Shown here: one piece after another, positions 52,100 to 61,310 of the stretch
Layout: each line of letters opens with the position of its first letter
Position numbering within the stretch: the stretch's first letter is position 1
From: [Eubacterium] siraeum
GTDB lineage: Bacteria; Bacillota; Clostridia; Oscillospirales; Ruminococcaceae
Length of the DNA: 64,000 nucleotides
Direction: 5' to 3'
NCBI GenBank assembly: GCA_025150425.1
Contig: CP102281.1
Span: 620,001 to 684,000, forward strand
The notes under the pieces: generated by a model
The model's database searches: none
The model's input: only the letters and a program-made list of their open reading frames with translations
Told to the model about the DNA's origin: nothing
Position numbers and translations under genes: made by a program

Positions 52100-52224
52100 G
52101 CTTTATGCAGTTTCAATGCTTCCTGAATACTTGACACAGACCAATATAGGTTGTATAATTTTATCCGATTATTGCATGTGTTGATTAGATCCTCCGGGCA
52201 GGCTGCATTGAAACTGCACAAAGC
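52100..52224. repeat. 20-bp inverted repeat bracketing the malF promoter
   Basis: Arms GCTTTATGCAGTTTCAATGC (52100-52119) and GCATTGAAACTGCACAAAGC (52205-52224) are complementary except for one base. Between them lies TTGACA (52131-52136), 17 bp, TATAAT (52154-52159). Confidence 0.75.
52131..52159 (+). promoter_or_regulatory. Internal promoter of malFG
   Basis: TTGACA-17-TATAAT inside the long inverted repeat. Confidence 0.7.
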
Positions 52225-52252
52225 GGCAATACTATTCAAGGAGGTAACTGCA

Positions 52253-53749
52253 ATGACAAGTCTTGATTTTTACGCTCTTCCGTGGTACAAGAAAATACTT
52301 GTTAAAATAGCAGAATTTTTTGCAGCCATCGGAAAAGGCGTCGCTAATTTTGTGATCGGGACGCCCGGTGCCGTATGGCGTTTTATAAAAATGATCGGCA
52401 GGGGTCTTGCTTGGCTCGGAAGCGCCTTTGTTCACGGTGACGCTCTCACCAAGCTCTCATATATTATAATGGGTGCAGGAAACCTGTTCCGAGGACAGAT
52501 AATCAAGGGACTGATATTCCTGTCCGCCGAGGTAGCGTATATCGGCTTTATGATTGACTCGGGATTCGGCTTTATAGCAGGGCTCAGAAATCTCGGTACG
52601 GTGCAGAGAGGCTGGTACTTCGATGAAACGCTCGGCATTGATGTAATGCGTGAAAACGGCGACAACTCAATGCTTATTCTCCTTTACGGAATATTTGCAC
52701 TGTTCGTAACTCTGGCATTCATATTCATGTGGGTGCATAACATAAAGTCGGCGTATAACGCACAGCAGATTAAAAAATCCGGCAAGAAGCTGCCGGGCTT
52801 CGTGGACGATTTAAAGTCACTTCTGGATGAGCAGTTCCACAAGACGTTACTGTTCATTCCCGTATCCGGCATCGTAGTATTTACGATAGTTCCGCTGGTC
52901 TATATGATCTCACTGGCATTCACCAACTATGATAAGGATCACCAGGTGCCTGCAAATCTGTTCACCTGGATAGGGTTTAATAACTTCGAGACTATTCTCG
53001 GAAGTAATTCCACTATCGGCAACACTTTCTGGCCGGTACTCGGCTGGACGCTGGTATGGGCATTCCTCGCAACATTCCTTAACTACTTCCTCGGAATAAT
53101 TCTTGCGATGCTCATCAACAAGAAGGGTGTCAAGTTCAAGTCATTCTACAGAACGCTCTTCGTACTTGCCATTGCAGTACCGCAGTTCGTTTCTCTGCTG
53201 GTAATGAAGAATGTTTTTGCTGAAGCAGGTCCTGTGAACGTACTTCTTCAGGAGCTTGGATGGATCTCGGCTCCGTTGCCGTTCTTCACCGATCCGATGT
53301 GGGCAAGAATGACGATCATAGCCGTAAACCTGTGGATAGGTATTCCGTATACGATGCTTATCGTTTCGGGTATCCTTATGAATATCCCTGACGATCTTTA
53401 TGAGGCGGCAAGGATAGACGGTGCTTCTCCGTTTGTAATGTTCAGAAAGATAACTATGCCGTATGTGCTGTTCGTTACTACACCTTACCTTATTACACAG
53501 CTTGTCGGCAACATAAACAACTTCAACGTTATTTACTTCCTTACCGGCGGTACTCCGGCAACACTGGATTACTACCAGGCAGGAAAGACCGATCTGCTCG
53601 TTACCTGGCTGTATAAGCTGACGGTCAACTCAAGGGATTACAGCTACGCCGCAACGATAGGTGTTCTGGTATTCATCATCTGCTCGCTGCTTTCGCTGAT
53701 AACCTTCCGCAGATCCGCATCCTATAAGAATGAGGAGGCGTTCCAGTAA
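52253..53749 (+). CDS. malF: Maltodextrin ABC transporter permease MalF
   Basis: 498 residues from MTSLDFYALPWYKKI (start after AAGGAGGTAACTGCA). It has a long amphipathic N-terminal extension (about 1-60), then helices and a periplasm-facing segment, then the core permease with EAA loop YEAARIDGASPFVMFRKITMP. Large MalF proteins with such extensions are usual in Firmicutes. It forms the channel with MalG. Its stop overlaps the malG start by one base. Confidence 0.92.
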   Translation: MTSLDFYALPWYKKILVKIAEFFAAIGKGVANFVIGTPGAVWRFIKMIGRGLAWLGSAFVHGDALTKLSYIIMGAGNLFRGQIIKGLIFLSAEVAYIGFMIDSGFGFIAGLRNLGTVQRGWYFDETLGIDVMRENGDNSMLILLYGIFALFVTLAFIFMWVHNIKSAYNAQQIKKSGKKLPGFVDDLKSLLDEQFHKTLLFIPVSGIVVFTIVPLVYMISLAFTNYDKDHQVPANLFTWIGFNNFETILGSNSTIGNTFWPVLGWTLVWAFLATFLNYFLGIILAMLINKKGVKFKSFYRTLFVLAIAVPQFVSLLVMKNVFAEAGPVNVLLQELGWISAPLPFFTDPMWARMTIIAVNLWIGIPYTMLIVSGILMNIPDDLYEAARIDGASPFVMFRKITMPYVLFVTTPYLITQLVGNINNFNVIYFLTGGTPATLDYYQAGKTDLLVTWLYKLTVNSRDYSYAATIGVLVFIICSLLSLITFRRSASYKNEEAFQ

Positions 53750-54624
53750 TGAGAGAGATAAGAAAACAATCCTACTCCTATCACAGAAAACAGCGCACGA
53801 TTAATATCGTTATACAGATCGTGCTTCTGATACTGGGTCTGATGTGGATACTTCCGCTTTTGTGGATAATCCTGACGTCATTTCGTGCAGAGCCCGGTTC
53901 ATATACAAGCTACTTCTGGCCCAAGAGCTTCACGCTTGATAACTACTCGAAGCTGATCTTGGTGGATCAGCAGTTCAAGTTCACAAAATGGTTTATCAAC
54001 ACGTTTATCGTGGCGGTGGTATCCTGCTTAGGCTCAACATTCATCGTGCTTGCGGTGTCCTACGCTCTCAGCCGACTGAGATTCAAGATGCGTAAGCCTA
54101 TGATGAACATTGCGCTGATTCTCGGAATGTTCCCGGGATTCATGTCCATGGTCGCTATCTATTATATCCTTAAGGGACTTGGTCTTACCGAGAATCCGCT
54201 TGTTTGTCTGACGCTGGTTTACATCTGCGGTTCCGGACTTACCTACTACATCGCAAAGGGATTCTTCGATACTATCCCGAAATCCCTTGACGAATCTGCG
54301 TACCTTGACGGTGCAACGAGGTCACAGGTGTTCTTCCGCATCACTATCCCGCTTTCAAAGCCCATCATCGTATACACGGTACTCACTACGTTCATGGCTC
54401 CCTGGGTCGACTACATCTTCCCGAGTATGATTTGCGGTGCAAACTACGACAGCTATACTGTTGCGCTTGGTATGTTCAAGATGCTTGAGCGTGAGTTCAT
54501 CGGTACCTACTATACGCAGTTCGCTGCGGCGGCAGTGCTGGTATCCATTCCTATCGGTGCGCTGTTCATAGTTATGCAGAAGTACTATGTCGGCGGTGTT
54601 ACCGGCGGTGCAGTAAAGGGCTAA
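53749..54624 (+). CDS. malG: Maltodextrin ABC transporter permease MalG
   Basis: 291 residues with six membrane helices. The EAA loop reads DESAYLDGATRSQVFFRITIP. C-terminal QKYYVGGVTGGAVKG is a MalG-type ending. No malK ATPase follows; an MsmX-type shared ATPase encoded elsewhere is the likely energiser, which is inferred from other Firmicutes. Confidence 0.92.
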   Translation: MREIRKQSYSYHRKQRTINIVIQIVLLILGLMWILPLLWIILTSFRAEPGSYTSYFWPKSFTLDNYSKLILVDQQFKFTKWFINTFIVAVVSCLGSTFIVLAVSYALSRLRFKMRKPMMNIALILGMFPGFMSMVAIYYILKGLGLTENPLVCLTLVYICGSGLTYYIAKGFFDTIPKSLDESAYLDGATRSQVFFRITIPLSKPIIVYTVLTTFMAPWVDYIFPSMICGANYDSYTVALGMFKMLEREFIGTYYTQFAAAAVLVSIPIGALFIVMQKYYVGGVTGGAVKG

Positions 54625-54713
54625 TATATATTATAAAGCAAAATCACTTTTTCGGGGGGGGATCTTATGGCTGCAAGAATGTAACTATCCAGGATATTGC
54701 CGACAGGCTCGGT

Positions 54714-55697
54714 ATGGCAAAGAGTACAGTTTCGAAGGCCATCTCAGGTGCTACCGACATCAGCGAAAAGACCCGTGAGCGTGTGCTTGCCTGTGCCGGC
54801 GAGATGGGGTATCAGGTAAAGGCAAAGCACGTTTCATATACTAAGTCCATAGTTGTCTTTATCTACGGAAGTATCCACTATGACAAGGTGGATCAGTTCG
54901 GCTATGAGATCATTCTCGGATTACAGGCCGCCGCTGCGGAGCACGGTATCGGGGTAAACATCACTGCTATAAGCAATGCCGAACTGAAAAGCGGCAACTA
55001 CTATTCTATCGTGTCGGGTGGAAACTGCGAGGGAGCGGTTTTCCTCGGCTTCAAGCCGCACCATGTGTTCATTGAGCATATACGCAGTCTGAATATCCCG
55101 CTTGTGATACTTGATAACAATGTCGATTATCAGCTGGCGGCTCGTGTCGGCTGTGACAGTGCAGAGGGAATTCGGCAGATGGTGCAGTATCTCTGGATGA
55201 GAGGTCATGACAGGATTGGATTTTTAGGCGGCGAGGAGGACAGTATCGTCACGCAGGAACGCTATCAGGCATATTCTGACGCACTAAAAGAACTTGGGCT
55301 TGAGGAGAATAAAGACGCTGTCAGATACGGACATTTCTCTGCAAAGGGCACACGAAAGAGGATTCTTCCGATTGCTCAGACAGGAGTCACAGCAGTGGTT
55401 TGTATCAGCGATCTGTTAGCTTGCTCTGCAGTGCAGGAGCTTGAAAAAGCGGGCTATGTCGTACCTGCGGATATAAGCGTGACAGGCTACGACAACCTCC
55501 CCGTGTCAGAATATTCGCAACCCCGTATTACAACGATGTATCAGAACCGAATACATATCGGAAAGACCGCATTCGTAATGCTTCAGCAGATGAACAGCGG
55601 TATCTCGATAGAAGCGGTCAGCCTTCGACCCGAACTTATCGAGAGAGAATCCGTGAAATTGATAGCCAAGAGAATTTTGCCCGAGGAAGACAAATGA
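54714..55697 (+). CDS. LacI-family regulator with disrupted N-terminus
   Basis: 327 residues if started at ATG 54714, but the same frame is open upstream and encodes VTIQDIADRLG, the first half of a LacI helix-turn-helix. A well-placed start exists at ATG 54667 behind a run of eight G, but it runs into TAA after five codons. One extra base between 54670 and 54680 would fuse it into MAARNVTIQDIADRL. So a 1-nt deletion has separated start and gene, or the base is a sequencing error. The ligand domain is complete (FLGGEEDSIVTQERYQAY, SVTGYDNLPVSEYSQPRIT). It overlaps the amylase gene by 4 bp. Confidence 0.8.
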   Translation: MAKSTVSKAISGATDISEKTRERVLACAGEMGYQVKAKHVSYTKSIVVFIYGSIHYDKVDQFGYEIILGLQAAAAEHGIGVNITAISNAELKSGNYYSIVSGGNCEGAVFLGFKPHHVFIEHIRSLNIPLVILDNNVDYQLAARVGCDSAEGIRQMVQYLWMRGHDRIGFLGGEEDSIVTQERYQAYSDALKELGLEENKDAVRYGHFSAKGTRKRILPIAQTGVTAVVCISDLLACSAVQELEKAGYVVPADISVTGYDNLPVSEYSQPRITTMYQNRIHIGKTAFVMLQQMNSGISIEAVSLRPELIERESVKLIAKRILPEEDK

Positions 55698-57355
55698 AAA
55701 ATACAAGATTTTTACTTTCAGCCGCAGCCGCTGTTACGGCGGCGGCTATTCTTTTATCCGGGTGCAGTACCCCGGAGGAAACTATGTCGGAAAGCTCGCA
55801 GCCGCAGGCTCCGTCATACCGTTACGAACACGAACTGAATGTGATAGATGATAACTACCGTAATTACTACCAGGTGTTCGTTTATTCGTTCTGCGACAGC
55901 AACGGTGACGGTATAGGCGACCTTGCAGGAGTCACATCCGGACTGGATTATATTCAGGATATGGGCTTCAACGGTATATGGCTTTCGCCGATAATGCCGT
56001 CTGATTCCTACCACAAGTACAGCGTAAAGGATTATTATGCCATTGACGAGCAGTACGGCACGATGGAAGATTTTGAGAAGCTTGCCGCAGAGTGTGAAAA
56101 GCGTGGAATAAAGCTGCTGATAGACCTTGTGATGAATCACAGCTCCAACGAGCACGAGTGGTTCAAACACGCTTCAAAGAGCCTGCGCAGTAATCCGTGC
56201 GGTGCGGCTAAAGACAAGCCCTGCCTTAACGACAATATCTGCCCTGTGCATGATAAATACATCGACTATTATTATTTTACGGACGAGAAGCCTGTCGGAA
56301 CGAACTCCTGGTACAGAATAGGCTCGAACCGGTGGTATCAGGCGGTTTTCTCAGAGCAGATGCCGGAGCTGAATCTTGATAATTCTGCGGTGCGCAGTGA
56401 GTTTGAGAAGATAGCTGACTTCTGGCTGGAAAAGGGTGCAGGCGGATTCCGTCTGGATGCTGTCAAGGAGTATTTCAGCGGCAACCCCGAAAAGAATATC
56501 GAGGTGCTGAATCAATTTATGAAGCACTGCAAGACAGTTGACCCGAAATGCTATGTTGTCGGAGAGGTGTGGGAGAGCTTCACAAACTATACTAAATACT
56601 ACAGCTCCGGGATTGACAGCGTATTCGGCTTCACTATGGCACAGGAAAGCGGAAAAATCGCCAAGACTATCAATGGTAAGGGTGCTGATAACTCGGTTAA
56701 ATCCTTTGCACAGGCAATGGTGACTGTCGAACAGAAGCTGGCTTCCTACAGCAATACCGCAATTGACGCACCGTTCATAGGAAATCACGATACCAACCGT
56801 GGCGCAGGCATACTCGGATATAACGAAACGAAAATAAAGGCGGCGGCAGGATTACTGCTCACAATGTCCGGTTCGCCTTTCGTGTATTACGGTGACGAGA
56901 TAGGCCTTTCCGGAAGCGGACGTGACGAGAATAAGCGTGCCCCGATGATATGGGACAGCGAGGGTACGGGACTTACATACGGACCGCCTGATATGGAGCG
57001 GCAGGAAAACCGTTTTGCCGATGTGCAGACACAGCTTGCAGACGAGAATTCCATACTGAATTACTACAAGCGTGCGCTCAGGATACGCAACGAAAACCCC
57101 TGCATTGCAAGAGGTACGACCGAAGTGCTGACAGTGCCGGGACAGGATATTGCGGCAGTGCGCCGCACATTTGACGGCGACAGTATTGTGATTGTTTATA
57201 ACTACTCCGATGAAAGCAAAGAAATCACGGAGCTTGACGGACTTTCCGAAATGCAGATACGAGGATATCTGACAGTGGATTCTGCCGAGGAGGTCCTGCT
57301 TGACGGCGGCCTTAAAATGCCTGCGTACAGCATTGCATTTCTTACCGGAAAATAA
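55694..57355 (+). CDS. Extracellular alpha-amylase lipoprotein, GH13
   Basis: 553 residues. Lipobox LSGC, linker to about residue 45, then a (beta/alpha)8 GH13 domain: IDLVMNHSS (region I), GGFRLDAVKEYF (nucleophile Asp), YVVGEVWE (acid/base Glu), FIGNHDTNRG (third Asp). A C-terminal beta domain ends the protein. Similar to surface amylases/oligo-glucosidases that trim starch for uptake. Being lipid-anchored next to MalE suits cell-bound starch breakdown. It starts inside the LacI stop (ATGA), so it is translated with it. Confidence 0.9.
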   Translation: MKNTRFLLSAAAAVTAAAILLSGCSTPEETMSESSQPQAPSYRYEHELNVIDDNYRNYYQVFVYSFCDSNGDGIGDLAGVTSGLDYIQDMGFNGIWLSPIMPSDSYHKYSVKDYYAIDEQYGTMEDFEKLAAECEKRGIKLLIDLVMNHSSNEHEWFKHASKSLRSNPCGAAKDKPCLNDNICPVHDKYIDYYYFTDEKPVGTNSWYRIGSNRWYQAVFSEQMPELNLDNSAVRSEFEKIADFWLEKGAGGFRLDAVKEYFSGNPEKNIEVLNQFMKHCKTVDPKCYVVGEVWESFTNYTKYYSSGIDSVFGFTMAQESGKIAKTINGKGADNSVKSFAQAMVTVEQKLASYSNTAIDAPFIGNHDTNRGAGILGYNETKIKAAAGLLLTMSGSPFVYYGDEIGLSGSGRDENKRAPMIWDSEGTGLTYGPPDMERQENRFADVQTQLADENSILNYYKRALRIRNENPCIARGTTEVLTVPGQDIAAVRRTFDGDSIVIVYNYSDESKEITELDGLSEMQIRGYLTVDSAEEVLLDGGLKMPAYSIAFLTGK

Positions 57356-57369
57356 CTACGGAGGTAATT

Positions 57370-59274
57370 ATGGATATAATGCCTGATTTTGACCTTATCG
57401 ACAGGGAATGTGCGTATGACGGGGAGCTTGGCGCACTTTATTCCAAGGCTCAGACTACGTTCAGAGTGTGGAGCCCGACGGCACAGAGAGCCGTGCTGAA
57501 GCTGTATCTCAGCGCAAAGGCAAATCTGCCGCATTCCGTTACTGAAATGAGCAGGGACAAAGGCGTATGGGAGGTTACCGTACCCGGCGACCTGCACGGA
57601 ATGTACTATACCTATGAATTCACTTTTGACGGCTCAACCCGTGAAACGATAGATATTTACGCACGCTCAGCAGGTGCAAACGGCATCAGGGGAATGGTAG
57701 TCGATCTCATGCGTACAGATCCTGCCGGCTGGGACAGCGACCGTCCTGTTACACTTGAAAGCTACACGGACGCAGTGATATATGAGCTTCACGTCCGTGA
57801 TTTCTCCTCCGATAAAAGTGCAAATTTCCGCCTTCGAGGAAAGTTCGGCGCATTCTGCGAAAACAGGGTGACGAACGGCTTCAGTGACACTGTGGGACTT
57901 GACTACATTGCTTCACTTGGTGTTACACATATTCATCTGCTTCCGGTGTTTGACTCCCAGACGATAGACGAGAACGACCCCGAGGCAGGCTTCAACTGGG
58001 GATACGATCCGCTCAACTACAATATTCCCGAGGGAAGCTACACTACCGATCCAAACAACGGTACCGACAGGGTAAGACAGTTCAAGGAGCTTATCCACGC
58101 AGTACATCAAAAGGGGATGGGCGTGATAATGGACGTGGTTTACAACCACACCTACAGCACGGAAGATTCACCGTTTGCAAAGACCTTCCCAGGATACTAC
58201 TACCGTCACAACAAGGACGGAAGTCTTTCGAACGGTTCTGCGTGCGGAAACGAATTTGCGAGCGAACGTGCTATGGCGAGCCGATTCATCGTGGACAGCC
58301 TTTGCTATCTGGCAAAGGAATACAAGCTGGACGGATTCCGTTTCGACCTTATGGGTCTGCTTGATATTCATACGCTGAATACCGCAGCTGAGAAGCTACG
58401 CAGGATAAATCCTTCCATAATACTTTACGGCGAGGGCTGGACAGGGGGGAAAAGCCCACTGCCTGAGAGACTTCGTGCGATGAAAAAGAATGCGGTAAAG
58501 CTGCCGCAGTACGCTATGTTTTCAGATGATTTCCGTGACGGAGTGAAAGGCTCCGTATTTGAGGACGAGGAGTGCGGTTATGTAAACGGGAACGCATCGG
58601 AGCTGTCGGAGATGATGAAGTCGGTAATATCCGGCGGAATCTACCGTATGGATGTGCAGAGAAAACGTTCTGAATGCTGGACGGATACTCCTCAGCAGGT
58701 CGTGAACTATGTTGAGGCGCACGATAATCTTACTCTCTTTGACAAGCTGAGAATTTCTATGCCGGAGGCTTCAGGGCAGGAACGTGTATCGGTAGATAAG
58801 CTGGCGGCTGCTCTTGTGTTTCTTTCGGAGGGAATTCCTTTCATGCAGGCAGGGCAGGAGATACTGCGCAGTAAACCGTCGCCTGACGGAGGATTTGTTC
58901 ACGACAGCTACAATTCTCCCGACAGCGTGAACAGCATTAAGTGGAACGATGTGACCATTCATCGTAGTGTTATGGAATACTACCGTGGACTTATCGCAAT
59001 ACGAAAGCGCTTTCCGGAATTCAGACTGCGTACTGCGCACGATATTCGCAGTCGTTTGGAATATGAAGATCTCGGCGGCGGTGCATTGGCGGTGCATTAC
59101 GGCGATAGGCTGATACTGGTGATAAATCCGGGAGAAACGGTGCTGAAATACGATCCGGGTCGTTCTGCGGAAATTTACGCAGACAGCAAAAAGGCGGACG
59201 CTCAGCCGCTTTATCGGACTAAAGGCGCATTTGCCGTGAAGCCGCATAGTATTATGCTGGCAGGGCTGAATTAA
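57370..59274 (+). CDS. pulA: Type I pullulanase (GH13_14), cytoplasmic
   Basis: 634 residues with no signal peptide. An N-terminal CBM48-like domain (TTFRVWSPTAQRAVLKLYL) is followed by the catalytic domain with the type I marker FNWGYDPLNYN (usual YNWGYDP). Catalytic residues lie in DGFRFDLMGLLD (Asp), ILYGEGWTGG (Glu) and YVEAHDNLTL (Asp). It debranches alpha-1,6 links of imported dextrins or internal glycogen. Last gene of the cluster; 14 bp after the amylase gene with GGAGGTAATT before the ATG. Confidence 0.93.
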   Translation: MDIMPDFDLIDRECAYDGELGALYSKAQTTFRVWSPTAQRAVLKLYLSAKANLPHSVTEMSRDKGVWEVTVPGDLHGMYYTYEFTFDGSTRETIDIYARSAGANGIRGMVVDLMRTDPAGWDSDRPVTLESYTDAVIYELHVRDFSSDKSANFRLRGKFGAFCENRVTNGFSDTVGLDYIASLGVTHIHLLPVFDSQTIDENDPEAGFNWGYDPLNYNIPEGSYTTDPNNGTDRVRQFKELIHAVHQKGMGVIMDVVYNHTYSTEDSPFAKTFPGYYYRHNKDGSLSNGSACGNEFASERAMASRFIVDSLCYLAKEYKLDGFRFDLMGLLDIHTLNTAAEKLRRINPSIILYGEGWTGGKSPLPERLRAMKKNAVKLPQYAMFSDDFRDGVKGSVFEDEECGYVNGNASELSEMMKSVISGGIYRMDVQRKRSECWTDTPQQVVNYVEAHDNLTLFDKLRISMPEASGQERVSVDKLAAALVFLSEGIPFMQAGQEILRSKPSPDGGFVHDSYNSPDSVNSIKWNDVTIHRSVMEYYRGLIAIRKRFPEFRLRTAHDIRSRLEYEDLGGGALAVHYGDRLILVINPGETVLKYDPGRSAEIYADSKKADAQPLYRTKGAFAVKPHSIMLAGLN

Positions 59275-59341
59275 AGCGACTTTGCACAAAGGCATTTATT
59301 GATTTTTAAACATTAAGAAAAATACAGAATATAAAACGCCC

Positions 59342-59376
59342 AAAACCCCGTCACAGAAACGCTCTGTGACGGGGTT
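59342..59376 (+). terminator. Terminator of the mal/pul operon
   Basis: AAACCCCGTCACAG/CTGTGACGGGGTTT perfect 14-bp stem, then ATTAT. Confidence 0.85.
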
Positions 59377-59518
59377 TATTATATGACGGAACAGCCGAAA
59401 AGCCTTATTTCGAGCGGTTTTCGGGCATAGAAAAAGATATTTTCGGCAGTTTTGCGTATGACTTCGAACTCTCGCAAAAACTTATATTCGGTTAATCATA
59501 TATGCGACTTTTATTTTA

Positions 59519-60697
59519 TTATTCGGGAATAAGAACATCCCCGCCGGAGATTACCACGTCAGATGCGGAAATGGCACTGTCAATGGTATTCGATTCGTCA
59601 ATTTCGCCTTCGTATGTTATCTGAACATTTTCTCCCACTCGGATAGCTCCGCTTTCTGCATAACGGGAGATGCGCAGATCATTCAGAAGGATTTTGTACG
59701 TGATTCCGTCATCGGGATTGGCGCAGAGAATGGAATCGTCTAACAGAATATACTCATCGGTTATCTCCGTAATCTTACCGACAATGGTATTCTGATACGG
59801 CTCATACTCTGCTTCGGTGGAATTCTCTTTTGCATATTTGATAATCTTACTGGCTGCATCTTCTCCGATATTGAAGAGGTATTGGTAATTAAAAGCGTTT
59901 GTCCACAGATAGCCATCTACAGTAACATACATGGCAACTTTATATACGCCGAGAGTTTCAGATGTGATCGTAAAACTGTAATACTCTCTATCATGTGCAA
60001 CCCATTTCTCATCCTCAACAAATGGTGCATTTTCGCATCCGGCAAGAACTTCCCATACATAGTCATCATTGCTCAGTGTATAGTGTTTTTTGTTCGGACT
60101 GTCGCCGTTTACAGAGAACCGCTTCAATTCAATTGCTTTTGGGAGGTCTACCAGCTTGAAGAGCTCACCGAGCGTGTGCGGAGGTTCATAATTATCCCTC
60201 TTGAAGGTATAACAACTACCTTCCATCCTCACGGCGACAAGCTGGCTCTTATCGGCATATTTTAACTGATACACTTCAAATTTTTCAGTGTATCTATCTC
60301 CTTCAATTTCGTCAATGCCCAATACGGTATATGTTCCAATCAAATCGCCAAGGAGTTCTTCAGACACAAGGCGACCGTGACTTCGGTATACAATACCGTC
60401 AATTGTTACTTCAGTGTATTTCTCAAAAACGGTTTGATATTCCCATGGCCATACAATTCCTGATTCGCCTGCCATAATGTTAATGTCTTTATACCTATCG
60501 TTTGTGCCTCCTGGTGTAGGTTCGCCGCCTAAAAGCGATGGAAGAACAAGCGCGCCTACAACAATGATCACAGCAAAGCAGGCTGCTATTGAACCCAATT
60601 TGAGCAAATGATTTTGTTTTTTCTTGCATTCTGCTGCCACCTCGACAAGATCCTCATCGAGGTTACCGATGGCATTAGAAAATCTCGGTATTTTCAT
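59519..60697 (-). CDS. Probable membrane anti-sigma factor
   Basis: 392 residues. Short cytoplasmic N-terminus with NLDEDLVEVAAECKKKQ, a motif seen in clostridial anti-sigma proteins, one membrane helix (SIAACFAVIIVVGALVLPSLL, about 33-54) and a large exported domain. The last 90 residues (GKITEITDEYILLDD ... GENVQITYEGEI) look like a small beta-barrel. It overlaps the ECF sigma gene by 4 bp, which supports a sigma/anti-sigma pair. The signal sensed is unknown. Confidence 0.7.
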   Translation of the reverse strand: MKIPRFSNAIGNLDEDLVEVAAECKKKQNHLLKLGSIAACFAVIIVVGALVLPSLLGGEPTPGGTNDRYKDINIMAGESGIVWPWEYQTVFEKYTEVTIDGIVYRSHGRLVSEELLGDLIGTYTVLGIDEIEGDRYTEKFEVYQLKYADKSQLVAVRMEGSCYTFKRDNYEPPHTLGELFKLVDLPKAIELKRFSVNGDSPNKKHYTLSNDDYVWEVLAGCENAPFVEDEKWVAHDREYYSFTITSETLGVYKVAMYVTVDGYLWTNAFNYQYLFNIGEDAASKIIKYAKENSTEAEYEPYQNTIVGKITEITDEYILLDDSILCANPDDGITYKILLNDLRISRYAESGAIRVGENVQITYEGEIDESNTIDSAISASDVVISGGDVLIPE

Positions 60698-61248
60698 ATT
60701 TCAACGCCCTCCTTAATGAGATAGTCCCTTAGTTTGTTTCGGGTGTAGAACAACATATTTTTGACCTTACTTTTGGTAAACCCAAAGCGCTCTGCAATTT
60801 CTCCGATAGAATCGAAGTAGAAATATTTCCGGATAAAGACATTTCGCACGTCCTCCTTTTGTGTGCGCAGGAAGTGGCTGACCAGTTTGCCTACGTCCTC
60901 GTCACTCACGTCGGGGGCATACCGATCATCCGGCAGTACCGATTCCAGTTCATCCAGGGACAACATTACATCCGCTGACCGTTTTTCACGCTTCATAAAC
61001 TCCAACCGCTTCAGAGACAGGTTTCTCGCAATCTTACAGACAAAGGACATAAAATTACTCGGTCTTGTAGGCGGAATTGCATTCCACACTCCCACGTATG
61101 TATCGTTGACACATTCTTCCGAATCCTCGTGATTGTTCAGAATGTTATAGGCAATACTGTGGCAGAGCTTGCCGTACTTTGCATCCGTTTCCTTGATTGC
61201 CTGCTCATCCCGTTCAAAGTAGAGTTCTATGATTCTCCGATCATCCAT
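60694..61248 (-). CDS. ECF-type RNA polymerase sigma factor
   Basis: 184 residues from MDDRRIIELYFERDEQAI, chosen because GGGAGGTGAACAAC precedes this ATG. Region 2 (KLCHSIAYNILNNHEDSEEC ... WNAIPPTRPSNFMSFVCKIA) and region 4 (YFYFDSIGEIAERFGFTKSK ... TRNKLRDYL) are complete and linked by a charged spacer. It controls, with the overlapping anti-sigma gene, an unknown stress or envelope regulon. Confidence 0.92.
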   Translation of the reverse strand: MDDRRIIELYFERDEQAIKETDAKYGKLCHSIAYNILNNHEDSEECVNDTYVGVWNAIPPTRPSNFMSFVCKIARNLSLKRLEFMKREKRSADVMLSLDELESVLPDDRYAPDVSDEDVGKLVSHFLRTQKEDVRNVFIRKYFYFDSIGEIAERFGFTKSKVKNMLFYTRNKLRDYLIKEGVEI

Positions 61249-61310
61249 GTTGTTCACCTCCCTTGTCAGACCTAAAAGCGCTTTCACCCATTAAGTACGT
61301 TTTTTCCGGC

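Noticed and set aside
52012-52239. A 75-codon minus-strand frame between malE and malF
   Set aside because: It reads through the long inverted repeat and hairpin, starts at a non-ATG codon without a ribosome site, and has no recognisable motif.
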